A program made the translations under genes and the position numbers. Shown here one piece after another: positions 1-8,799 of a DNA stretch of 64,000 nt. Origin of the DNA: Malassezia japonica. Its lineage: Eukaryota; Basidiomycota; Malasseziomycetes; Malasseziales; Malasseziaceae. The notes under the pieces are model-generated. The model did not search any database. It was given only the letters and a program-made list of their open reading frames with translations, and was not told where the DNA came from. Position 1 is the first letter of the stretch. Every line of letters begins with the position of its first letter. Location: assembly GCF_029542785.1 (NCBI RefSeq), contig NC_083370.1, positions 2,044,001-2,108,000 of the forward strand, read 5' to 3'.

Positions 1-1476
1 TGTCGAAGCAGTTGAAGTCGTCCGTTTGGCATAATCGGCGTCGTCCTCCGCATCCGAACTCTCCGAATCAGCATCAGCCACAGAGAGCACGTTCGACAGC
101 GAGCTTGGGGCTCTAGAACCAGAAGCCGCGGTCGGTCCAGGGAGGCTAGGAGCGGGCGACAAGACGCGGGGAGACGACATGCGAGACCGGGCTGCGATTT
201 CGCGAGCACGCCTAGCATTACGGCCACCCCGTGGAGCAATAGAACCAATCAAAAGACGGGGGTAGGGCATATCTTCATCGGGGAGCTCGTCGGTCGTATC
301 ACCATCGTCTCCAGTATCCATGCCTTGGGTATCAGCGTCGGAAAGAACGACATCATTGAACTGAGATTTGTTCAACCCGTTATCTAAGCGAGGCATGAGT
401 TGTTGTTCGTACTCGCCCATGTCATCACTAGAAATGTCCTCGTCGCTCTCTCCTGCAAATTCGAACTCGCCGTCAGAGCCAAACACCGCTTCGCCGTCAC
501 CTGCACGGGCGTAGATCAAGCGGCCATCCAAATCTTCAATGACAAGAAGAGGAATAGCACTTCGCAAAGAGCCATCTTCATCTTCATCAGTCGCTGGTTC
601 ATCACCGTCTCCCTCGTCGTCGTGGCGGTCGCGTGTTTTGCCGAAGTGTGCAATCAAAGGCGCAGAAAGAGACGCGTTGCTGATGGTAGAGCTGCTGTCC
701 GAAACACTCTCAGTGTCTTCATCGGTAGTCAACATCTCGTCATCGTCATCGTCGTGGACTTGTGCTTCATCCATTTCGTCAGAAGAGTCAAAAAAGTCAG
801 AAAAGGACGGCTCTGGGGAGGTAGCAAACCCACGCTGTGGTTTGAACATTTCATTTTCAATCACGGCATCGCCATAATTTGTCCTGGAGGGCGACAGAGT
901 ATTCCAGAACTCGTCGTCTTCTTCGAAGTTGTGCTCTTTTTCCGTATCAAAGGCATCCGTACGGTTGCCATAGTCCAGCGCCTCGTCCGAGTTGGACGAG
1001 CCCGGTCGGTCGTACTTAGATTTCTTGCGGCTGATCGCATCGTCAATAATGTATTGCTCTTCTTTTTCCAAGTGGGCCTCGTCGCTTGAGCCGTCCGAAC
1101 CAAGAAGAGACTCGCTTTCAGCCGCAGCCTCGATTTGCTTGGCCATGTCCGAGTCGTCGGAGTCAGAAAGGTTATTCAATGCATCTTCATCGGTAGATAG
1201 GTAATCGTCCAAGTCCACGACTTCTCCGAGATCCGTGCCAGCTTCACTGAGAGCATGGTCATCGTCGTTTTCTTGAGAGTCCTCCTGTGTAGGAGTCAAT
1301 TCTGTATTGGTGTTTGTTGTCTCTAGTTGGATTGGAGACGATGCATGGCTGCTGCCATGAGCTGGCGATGACGCCAGCTGATTAGGAGGGTATGCCACTT
1401 GCATTCCCTGGTCCGCAGTCACAATAGATTGCTGCGCAAAAGCTCGGATCTGCAATGGAGTCCGTGGTAAGTACAT
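1..1476 (-). CDS. Acidic Ser/Asp-rich nuclear-type protein, 5' part only (runs off left edge)
   Basis: The minus strand is open from base 1476 to the window edge. The translation is dominated by Asp, Glu and Ser, with a basic patch near the edge (GGRNARRAREIAARS). The most ordered-looking stretch is IPLLVIEDLDGRLIYARAGD, followed by EAVFGSDGEFEF, around bases 455-560; it reads like a conserved motif in an otherwise disordered protein. The start is my choice: the ATG at 1474-1476 (MYLPRTPLQIRAF) is the first Met after an in-frame stop. A second ATG at 1709 opens a 52-residue ORF (MDIRLNTSFHAS...) that I could not splice in frame to this one, so it may be a uORF or a missed exon. The acidic composition and motif recall fungal Ifh1/Crf1-type co-regulators, but I do not recognise it with confidence. 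The C-terminus is outside the window. Confidence 0.6.
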   Translation of the reverse strand, partial: MYLPRTPLQIRAFAQQSIVTADQGMQVAYPPNQLASSPAHGSSHASSPIQLETTNTNTELTPTQEDSQENDDDHALSEAGTDLGEVVDLDDYLSTDEDALNNLSDSDDSDMAKQIEAAAESESLLGSDGSSDEAHLEKEEQYIIDDAISRKKSKYDRPGSSNSDEALDYGNRTDAFDTEKEHNFEEDDEFWNTLSPSRTNYGDAVIENEMFKPQRGFATSPEPSFSDFFDSSDEMDEAQVHDDDDDEMLTTDEDTESVSDSSSTISNASLSAPLIAHFGKTRDRHDDEGDGDEPATDEDEDGSLRSAIPLLVIEDLDGRLIYARAGDGEAVFGSDGEFEFAGESDEDISSDDMGEYEQQLMPRLDNGLNKSQFNDVVLSDADTQGMDTGDDGDTTDELPDEDMPYPRLLIGSIAPRGGRNARRAREIAARSRMSSPRVLSPAPSLPGPTAASGSRAPSSLSNVLSVADADSESSDAEDDADYAKRTTSTAST

Positions 1477-2219
1477 TGCTCCAGTGACCACTAGTGTTGA
1501 ACTTACCTAGTAGATAGGATCCAAGCAAACACAAAATACGTAGCGCTCACTTAAAGTGGTGCCACAATATGCCCCAGCTCAGGGTCTTGACCAGTACTTG
1601 TGTAGGGGCGATACGCCGGTTTGACAGTGTTGGGGAGCTCGCTGAATAGAGCGAGAGGAATGATATTGGTTGCTGAAGCGTGGAAACTTGTATTCAAACG
1701 GATATCCATGGTCTGAAAGTAAACGCGTGTTAGTGACGAGTTCATTACGCTGCCGTCCGGTTTGCGGCAGTTTGGGCACGTACTTTAATGGTCCGAACAC
1801 GCTGGGTGTACGCAGAAGTCAACACCAATGAAGACCTTGCGTTTTTACTCAAAGTCCGCTCAATCAAAGAGAGCACAACGACAAGTAATTTACTTGGAAA
1901 GCGCACTCGAAACGGGCAAGAGCAGAGAGGTGTTCCAGCACTATCGTACCAATGTTGCCGGGCGCTCGTGCACTTTTTTCCCTGCTTGACTAAACCGACA
2001 CTCTAGCTGTGGCCGTGTTGGCTGAGCCAATTACGAAGCCCCGAGCCCAAAAAAAAATGTCGGCAAACCCTCCGCGACGGCGAGATTGGCCGCCACTTCT
2101 TTTAGTCATCAAGGCAAAGACCAAAAAAAATTGTGCTGAGGCATCGCGAGCGGTGCTTCTGCTTTGCCATTCCCAGTGAAGTATCGTGAGGGGCGTACCA
2201 CTCTCCTCTTCCCTTCACG
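1477..2219. other. Divergent promoter region between the left-edge gene and NOG1
   Basis: About 740 bases separate the divergent genes. On the minus strand a good intron-like pair exists (GTACGTGCCC donor near 1780, CTAAC branch and TTTCAG acceptor near 1713), immediately upstream of the ATG at 1709, which suggests a spliced 5' leader for the left gene. No RNA gene, repeat or clear TATA box was found. Confidence 0.4.
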
Positions 2220-4456
2220 ATGTCGGGTACTCTCAAGGCGTCTATCGCGCCTGTTCCTACTGCCAATGACTTCTTGGATATCGTGTTGTCTAAGACACAA
2301 CGCAAAACCCCTACGGTGATTCACCCGGGCTTTAAAATCACTCGTATCCGCTCGTTCTATATGCGCAAGGTCATGTTTACAAAGGATGCTTTCACGGAGA
2401 AGCTTCAGGCTATTTTGACTGAGTTCCCTGTCCTTGAGGTATGTACCTCTTGTCATTAGTATTTTGATGCTAACTACCTGCAGAACTTGCATCCCTTCAC
2501 GTCGTCGCTGATGAAGTATGTAACTGCATAACAACTGTTGCTAACCTCCAGTGTCCTTTACGACAAAAACCATTATAAGCTGGCACTCGGTCAAATCAAT
2601 ACGGCTCGTCACTTGATCGAGCAAGTGGCCAAGGACTATGTTCGTCTGATCAAGTTCGGTGACAGTCTGTACCGCTGCAAGCAGCTCAAGCGCGCGGCTC
2701 TGGGTCGCATGGCGACTATTATGCGTCGTAACAAGGACCCTCTTGCTTATCTTGAGCAAGTCCGTCAACATATATCTCGTCTGCCTTCCATTGACCCGTC
2801 GACTCGTACTCTGGTCATCTGTGGCTACCCCAACGTGGGCAAGTCGAGCTTCATCAACAAGGTGACTCGTGCCGATGTTGATGTGCAGCCGTATGCTTTT
2901 ACGACCAAGTCGCTTTTCGTGGGGCACATGGACTATAAGTACTTGCGCTGGCAAGTCATTGACACGCCGGGCATTCTCGACCACCCCCTCGAGGAGATGA
3001 ACACGATTGAGATGCAGGCCATTACGGCTCTTGCGCACTTGCGCGCTGCTGTCCTTTACTTTATGGACCTTTCGGAGCAGTGTGGCTACACGATCGAAGC
3101 TCAAGTGCAGCTTTTCAACAGCATCAAGCCCCTGTTCGCCAACAAGCCCACGTTCTTGGTCATTAACAAGATCGATGTTGCCAAGCTGGAGGATCTCGAC
3201 GACGAGCGTGCTGGTCTCGTGCGCAGTCTTGTGAATGATTCGGATGGCAGCGTTCAAATTGCTGAGATCAGTACCTTCACCGACGAAGGTATCATGGATC
3301 TGAAACAAAATGCATGCGAGACTCTCCTCGCCACCCGTGTGGAAGGCAAGGTTAAGGGTCCTAAGGCCAACTCTATCTTGAACCGCCTGCATGTTGCCAC
3401 GCCGCAGAGGCGTGACGACGTTGAGCGCAAGCCGTTTGTGCCGGAGCCCATTGCTTCGGGTACACGTAAGAGGTTTGACCTGCATGACCCCCTCCGTCGT
3501 AGGACGGAGAAGGATATTCAGGAGGAGCAGGGTGGTGCTGGTGTGCATAACATTGACATGAAGAAGAACTACATGCTCGCAAATGATGACTGGAAATATG
3601 ACACCATTCCAGAGATTTACGAGGGCAAGAACATTGCTGACTTCATCGACCCTGATATCCTGACGTCGCTGGACAAGTTGGAGCGCGAAGAAGAAAAGCT
3701 GGAGGCTGACGGCTTCTACGATGAAAGCGAAGAAGAGCTCAACAGCGAGGATGAAGAGCTCCGCGCTGTTGCCGAAGGTATTAAGCAGCGCAAAGATAAG
3801 GCCAAGCTGCTTGCCCAGACCAAGAAGGCGCTCCAGAACCGGCCTCATGTGCCGAGGAAGCTGCAGCACCGCACTCTGTCCCAGATGGCTGAGAACATGC
3901 GCGCTGCTGGTATTGATCCCAGCAATATCGAGATGCGTGCTGAACTTCTCGCGAAAGCCAAGGGCCTTGTGGGCAAGCGGAAGAGTCGCGACGAAGACGA
4001 TGACGAGGATATGGAGGACGAGGACAACGATGAAGATGCAGATATGAGCGACGGCATGTCTGTCGAGGAACCTGCAGAAGCACCCTCTCGTAAGAAGATT
4101 CGCGGTACTGCAGACAAGCGTTCTGTGGCTTTGACGCGTGGTAAAAGCTCTACCACTGCTTCCACGAACAGGGAGGGTGGACCAATCAGTGCCCGCGCCG
4201 GTGCTGCTCGTATTCCTGCGCGTAACCGCCAGGCCGATGGCCTCCGCAATGTTGAGCAACTGAAGAAGGCTCGCAGTCTGCATGAACTAGGCATTCGTGA
4301 GCGTAACCAGCACGCAAAGGCCGGAGAATCGGACAGGCGCATCCAGGAATCGAAGCCGAAGTGGCTATTTGCTGGTACGTATTCTATTGGTTCCAGGAGC
4401 AGGTATACTAACCCTAAACAGGAAAGCGCAGTAATGGATCAACGCGTAGCAGGTAA
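2220..4456 (+). CDS. NOG1: Nucleolar GTPase Nog1 (60S ribosome assembly)
   Basis: Nog1 is an essential nucleolar GTPase that binds pre-60S particles. Four exons were reconstructed: 2220-2438, 2484-2515, 2552-4374 and 4422-4456. The N-terminal helical region ([20 protein letters not shown]) matches the family start. The GTPase core has the P-loop [10 protein letters not shown], the switch-II DTPG and the NKID motif, in the order seen in OBG/Nog1 proteins. The C-terminal half is charged and low in complexity, with a D/E run near base 4000, and the last exon gives the family-like end [13 protein letters not shown]. The introns are 45, 36 and 47 nt, longer than most others in the window. Splicing the last intron replaces an otherwise read-through tail. 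Identification is very secure; the exact last exon is likely but inferred. Confidence 0.95.
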
Positions 4457-4934
4457 ATGGAGTGCAAACCTGTACTCGCTTCGTTTGTACTTCCTATAAA
4501 CACCTTGGGGACTCCGATGACATGTCGCCAAAATACTGCCGGAATGTGGAGGTCTAGTCCAAATAACATCGCTACAGCGCTGAAAAGCGCTGTAGCGATG
4601 TTATTACGTCACCCCCGTAAATGTCAACAATTAGCGCCGCCCACGCGCACTTCATAGACTGCTTTAATTGGCTAAGTGGCATTCTCAACTGGAGCAGCCC
4701 ATTCCTTTTGAGGGACCCCCGACAACCGAGGAATATCACACGGTGATAACAGATGCGGTATACAATCCTTCGTTCATAACTAGGCAAGCCTATCGCTACG
4801 GGTTAATTCACTCAAAATATCGCTAGCCCAAGCCACATTTTCGTCAACCACCAGGTTGTTCAGATACCTAAGATACGCTCTTCTTTATTCCCCACTCTTT
4901 TGCATTTTGTGAAGCAAGCCCTGCATTAATCCAG
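4457..4934. other. Intergenic region NOG1 to hydrolase 1
   Basis: This stretch contains the perfect hairpin at 4562-4605, annotated separately, and a small palindrome (tatcac-acg-gtgata) near 4736-4750. No convincing ORF, tRNA or TATA box was seen before the ATG at 4935. Confidence 0.4.
4562..4605. repeat. Perfect 20-bp inverted repeat with GAAA loop
   Basis: Bases 4562-4581 and 4586-4605 are exact reverse complements, 20 of 20, around the loop GAAA. As RNA from either strand the element would fold into a long hairpin; on the plus strand it closes with a GNRA-type tetraloop. It lies 106 bases after the NOG1 stop. It could be a 3'-UTR structure, a small RNA precursor or the scar of a short inverted-repeat element. 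I see no flanking target-site duplication. Confidence 0.9.
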
Positions 4935-6215
4935 ATGCTTGTTTTATACCCTTTACTTGTGTTTATTGTATGCACTTCAATTGATGCCGCTTCGATCGTG
5001 AAACTTGAACCGCGGCAAGCGTCCTGCAGCCGCCAGGGACAAATTTCGGAAGATGGACAGAAAGATCCTGTTAAGGCTGCTGGCGTAGTACTGAAGATCG
5101 ATGGAATTCTGAACCCGAACGAATCGCTGTGGTACAAAAACAACATTGTTACAGGTGATGCGGACGACAAGCAAGTTCCATGGGGAAAGGGTGCTAAGTT
5201 TAACGGTAACCCGTGGGTGTTTGGCACGTACCTAACTGGATATCTTGGATTGCCTCTCTTCTTTGGTGACTTCAAACTGGACCGCTCTCACGTAATTCGA
5301 TCCAATGGATCGAAAGTGGCCAAGGCGCCCTTTTACGTCAATGCTAATTACGATCCCAAGAAAATTGAGCGCGCCGTCATTATCTGGCCTGGCCAATGGC
5401 GCGATTCTTGGCGTTTCATCAACATGCTCGGCAATGCGTATGCCGTTGCCCAAAAGTATTCTGATCTGGATGTACAGAGCGATAATGTGTTAATGATCTC
5501 CCCCGTGTTTATGAACCAGCTAGACAAGAAGGCTGGTGCGGTCCACAAGAATGAAATTTACTTCAAGGACTCAGGATGGGCCATTGGTGGCACCTCTCGC
5601 GGACCTTCGGGTTTTGAAGGCATTAATTCCTTTGCTGTCATGGACTATTTCGTTGATTATGTTTTCAACACTACACATTTCCCAAATTTGAAGCACGCAG
5701 TGATCGCTGGTCATTCCATGGGTGGACAAGCCTCTCTCCGCTACGGAATCGTGCGCAAGCCGCAGAAACACGATGATCGCCTGAGTTTCTGGGTGGGGAA
5801 CCCTGGCTCGTATTTGTATATGAACGACAAGCGGATGGGTTCGAACTCGACCAGCAGTAACTGCTCCACTACGAACGATTGGCCGACTGGTTTGAACGGT
5901 AAAAAGGCGCCAGCTTATGTTAAGGGCGACCTGAAGGACGTCCAGAAGATCATCGACCGGTTTGAGGGACGGAGCGTTCACTACGCATTTGGGCTGAATG
6001 ATAACGGTGGTCAATCCGACCAGTGTGAGAATAATGCCCAAGGTCCGAACCGTATTGCGCGTGCCGCTTATTGGGTTGAGTGGCTGGCTGACCTATACGG
6101 CAAGTTCCCCTCGAAGCAGACCGTGGACTTTGTCAAGTGTGTTTCGCACCAGGATTACCCGATGCTTGCCACTTATCAGTCTCTCTACTACCTTTTCAGT
6201 TCCAAGAGTGATTAA
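4935..6215 (+). CDS. Secreted alpha/beta hydrolase, tandem copy 1
   Basis: A 426-residue protein with an N-terminal hydrophobic signal peptide (MLVLYPLLVFIVCTSIDA) and a single intronless ORF. The serine-hydrolase elbow GHSMGG lies at about base 5708, a candidate Asp region in LNDNGGQSDQ near 5995, and a candidate catalytic His in VSHQDYPM near 6147. Together these give a plausible Ser-Asp-His triad. Several NxS/T sites fit secretion. It is the most divergent of three tandem paralogues (next at 6815 and 8800), all in the same orientation. The substrate is unknown; an esterase or lipase-like role is only a superfamily inference. The start is the first ATG, directly before the signal peptide. 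Confidence 0.85.
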   Translation: MLVLYPLLVFIVCTSIDAASIVKLEPRQASCSRQGQISEDGQKDPVKAAGVVLKIDGILNPNESLWYKNNIVTGDADDKQVPWGKGAKFNGNPWVFGTYLTGYLGLPLFFGDFKLDRSHVIRSNGSKVAKAPFYVNANYDPKKIERAVIIWPGQWRDSWRFINMLGNAYAVAQKYSDLDVQSDNVLMISPVFMNQLDKKAGAVHKNEIYFKDSGWAIGGTSRGPSGFEGINSFAVMDYFVDYVFNTTHFPNLKHAVIAGHSMGGQASLRYGIVRKPQKHDDRLSFWVGNPGSYLYMNDKRMGSNSTSSNCSTTNDWPTGLNGKKAPAYVKGDLKDVQKIIDRFEGRSVHYAFGLNDNGGQSDQCENNAQGPNRIARAAYWVEWLADLYGKFPSKQTVDFVKCVSHQDYPMLATYQSLYYLFSSKSD

Positions 6216-6814
6216 TGGTCAACTACAACCACCGAAATCCCTTCATATATATTGTTGTGACCCTATTGTTAATATTCTGTTCACTAGGTTATGTTGATCA
6301 TGTAGTTGATACTAATTAGTTCCTCAATGTATCTGAAGTCCAGTGGATAGGGCCCTGAACTTCGTCTAGTACTTATTCAGTGCCAAGGCGTTTCTTTACC
6401 CGCCGCAAAACTGCGTCAGTCCGCATAAACCAGAATGAGCACGCTGCTTGGCGGACTGGTTTGTCCAACGCGTTTCTTCCGAAGCCCTTGCCTCCACAAT
6501 GCCAAGATCCGAGTTTGGACTCAGGACTTGTCAAAATCAATAAATGTCAATAATACATCCCCTTACACCAATAAGAGAGCAACTTGGGGAAAATATCATG
6601 CAATTATAGTCGTACAGCTTAGCACATATCAACAGGTGACTGCTGCCAATCCAACCAATCAATCCGGTGCTTTCACCTGGATCCAAATGATTGACGAGTG
6701 TTGATTCGGGTCAGGGAAAGGTGTTTATTTGGGCGTAGGGTGCGAATATAAACGGTAATTTGGATACGGCTCTATCTCCCTTAACAATCCCCTCATCTAG
6801 AGATCTAGTCTGCA
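6216..6814. other. Intergenic spacer between hydrolases 1 and 2
   Basis: About 600 AT-rich bases. A TATA-like element (aatataaac) lies near 6745-6753, about 65 bases before the ATG of hydrolase 2. Short ORFs here look random and were not called. No repeats or RNA genes were recognised. Confidence 0.35.
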
Positions 6815-8149
6815 ATGGTGAAGTATCTCTATGGTATTGCAGTGGTTTCCGCCGCGTTGGTGAGCATTGCGGCTGCCGCTCCTGGGCTGGGTCGCACGGA
6901 CGAAGAAGTCGTCGAAGCCCTGAATCGCCGCCAATACTATTTGGATGAGCAGCAGTCTATTGCCAAAGAGGCCGAAAATGACCCCATTGCAGCCACCAAG
7001 AAGGTCTTGAAGATGCCTAATTTGGGTAAAGTGAATGGCCCCAGTTTCGCAAAGAAGAAGTATGGTTCTATCGAGTCCGGATGGGGAGATGACAGCCAGG
7101 TCCCTTGGTTCGACAATGGTAACTTCCCGTTCACGCCAACGAAGCAAGCTCAATCTGTTAATGGTGCATGGAGCTGGGTTCCTGGCGAGTTTGAAGGGTT
7201 TGAGATGAACACCGACTTGAACATCGGCAGCGGTGACGACACCATCATCCAGCCGTATTACATTACGAACAAGTTCAACCCTAACAAGGTGAAGCGTGCC
7301 ATTGTTTCTCTCCCTGGTCGCCCGCGTGACTCTTGGAAGTATGCCAACTTGTTTTACAATGCGCTCAAGTGGGTTTACGCAAAGAACAAGTACGGCATTG
7401 AAGAGGGCGAGGTGATCATTGTAGCACCTCTGGCCTTGAACCAGGACGACCAGGCTGCTGGTGGTACCAACGGCGAGGACTCGAACTGGGCCGTCTACCG
7501 CATGTCCAACTGGGAATTTGGTGGCTCGACCCACTCGCCCAAGAGTGCCAATTCCGTGTCGTTTTACACCGGACTTGACAAGATCATTGACAACCTGATG
7601 GACAAGAGCCAGTACCCGAACTTAAACAAGGTGGTTGTGGCCGGACATTCGATGGGCGGGCAGACCGCTGTTCGGTACGCGCTGATGAAACACGAGAAGA
7701 GTTACGACAATGACATCATGTATTGGGTTGGTAATCCGGGCTCGTACACCTGGCTTGTCGAGGACCGTCCTTCGAGTGAGGATTGCAAGAGCTCCGAGAA
7801 TTCTTACCCGTATGGCATGGGTGACAGCGATGACTTCCCCAAGTATGGTCGCGCAGCGCTTAACAATGGCCAGAGCATCGGCGACATCGTGAACCGTTTC
7901 CGCAGTCGCACTGTTCATTACGCGCTCGGCCTCCTGGACAACGGCTCGGGCGACACCCACTGCGAGGCCCTTGCTCAAGGTGCTAACCACTTGCAGCGTG
8001 GTGCCAACTTTGTACAGATGTTGAACAACCAGGATGGTGGACTTCCTAGCACCCACACTGTGTCATACGTCCCGGGTGTGTCTCATCAAGATTACCCCAT
8101 GATTGCGGCGGATAAGTCGCTGGACTTTATCTTTGGCAAGGACTTTTAA
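6815..8149 (+). CDS. Secreted alpha/beta hydrolase, tandem copy 2
   Basis: A 444-residue intronless ORF with a signal peptide (MVKYLYGIAVVSAALVSIAA). A probable propeptide ends near a dibasic NRRQYY site at about residue 40, as expected for Kex2-type processing. Triad candidates align with the neighbours: GHSMGGQ near base 7648, ALGLLDNGSGDTHCE near 7925, and GVSHQDYPMIAA near 8080. It is clearly closer to copy 3 than to copy 1: both share the RRQY propeptide motif, a MPN-centred linker and VPWFD-GNF blocks. No family name is recognised beyond the alpha/beta hydrolase fold, and the natural substrate is unknown. Confidence 0.87.
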   Translation: MVKYLYGIAVVSAALVSIAAAAPGLGRTDEEVVEALNRRQYYLDEQQSIAKEAENDPIAATKKVLKMPNLGKVNGPSFAKKKYGSIESGWGDDSQVPWFDNGNFPFTPTKQAQSVNGAWSWVPGEFEGFEMNTDLNIGSGDDTIIQPYYITNKFNPNKVKRAIVSLPGRPRDSWKYANLFYNALKWVYAKNKYGIEEGEVIIVAPLALNQDDQAAGGTNGEDSNWAVYRMSNWEFGGSTHSPKSANSVSFYTGLDKIIDNLMDKSQYPNLNKVVVAGHSMGGQTAVRYALMKHEKSYDNDIMYWVGNPGSYTWLVEDRPSSEDCKSSENSYPYGMGDSDDFPKYGRAALNNGQSIGDIVNRFRSRTVHYALGLLDNGSGDTHCEALAQGANHLQRGANFVQMLNNQDGGLPSTHTVSYVPGVSHQDYPMIAADKSLDFIFGKDF

Positions 8150-8799
8150 TTTTACAATGCCGGTCAAGGCATTATGTAAAGCATCAATACAATACCACTA
8201 CCCCTTCAAAGCTTCGTTGCGTAGCGTATTGTGTTGTGGAGATACAAGCGTTCCTAGATTTACATTAACCTTTTTCATATCATTAGCGCAATATTGTGTT
8301 CCTGCGCTCAAGAATTTGGGTGGGGGACTCGTCGTATCAGTGAAGCGTGGCATATATGGCGCTAAAACCCAACATGACGGCCGCATCTTGTTTCTACGGC
8401 GCACAGACGGGGCATGCAGCACAGCCGGCAACGAGTATTGCGCAACGCAAATCATTTGCATAGCCACATTACGCCGCGCGTCTAGGCAAAATTGCGCTCC
8501 ACTTCCAGCAGGGCCAAAGTTCCCCGGGCGTAAACAATGTGGAGTTGCCAGGGTTGCAGCGAGTCTCGCGTAAGTCCCAGTCAGTAGTCGGCCGATAGAA
8601 TACTCCAATATTGATTGGCCCGGCTGGCATTCCCACCCCTGCTGCATGACCTGCATTGTTAGTGGGCCACCCAACCAGACGCGTGGCGTAGATCCTATTC
8701 AGCGGGCGTACTCGACACTGCGCGTTGCACGCCGGACTCTTTCTCTACGTCTCTTTGCTGGGACGACGACACAGTCCAAGAGATTGGCATTGAGCAGCC
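8150..8799. other. Intergenic spacer between hydrolases 2 and 3
   Basis: About 650 bases with no supported gene. Open frames on both strands (for example 8198-8674 minus) lack family features. No TATA box, tRNA or repeat was recognised. Confidence 0.35.

Noticed and set aside
2541..4283. 580-codon frame antisense to NOG1
   Set aside because: Shadow of a highly conserved coding strand; no splice or domain support.
6435..6704. 89-codon ORF between hydrolases 1 and 2
   Set aside because: No signal peptide, family motif or neighbouring splice sites; probably random.
8103..8674. Overlapping 156- and 158-codon ORFs on both strands after hydrolase 2
   Set aside because: They are mutual shadows with no homology and start without a good context.
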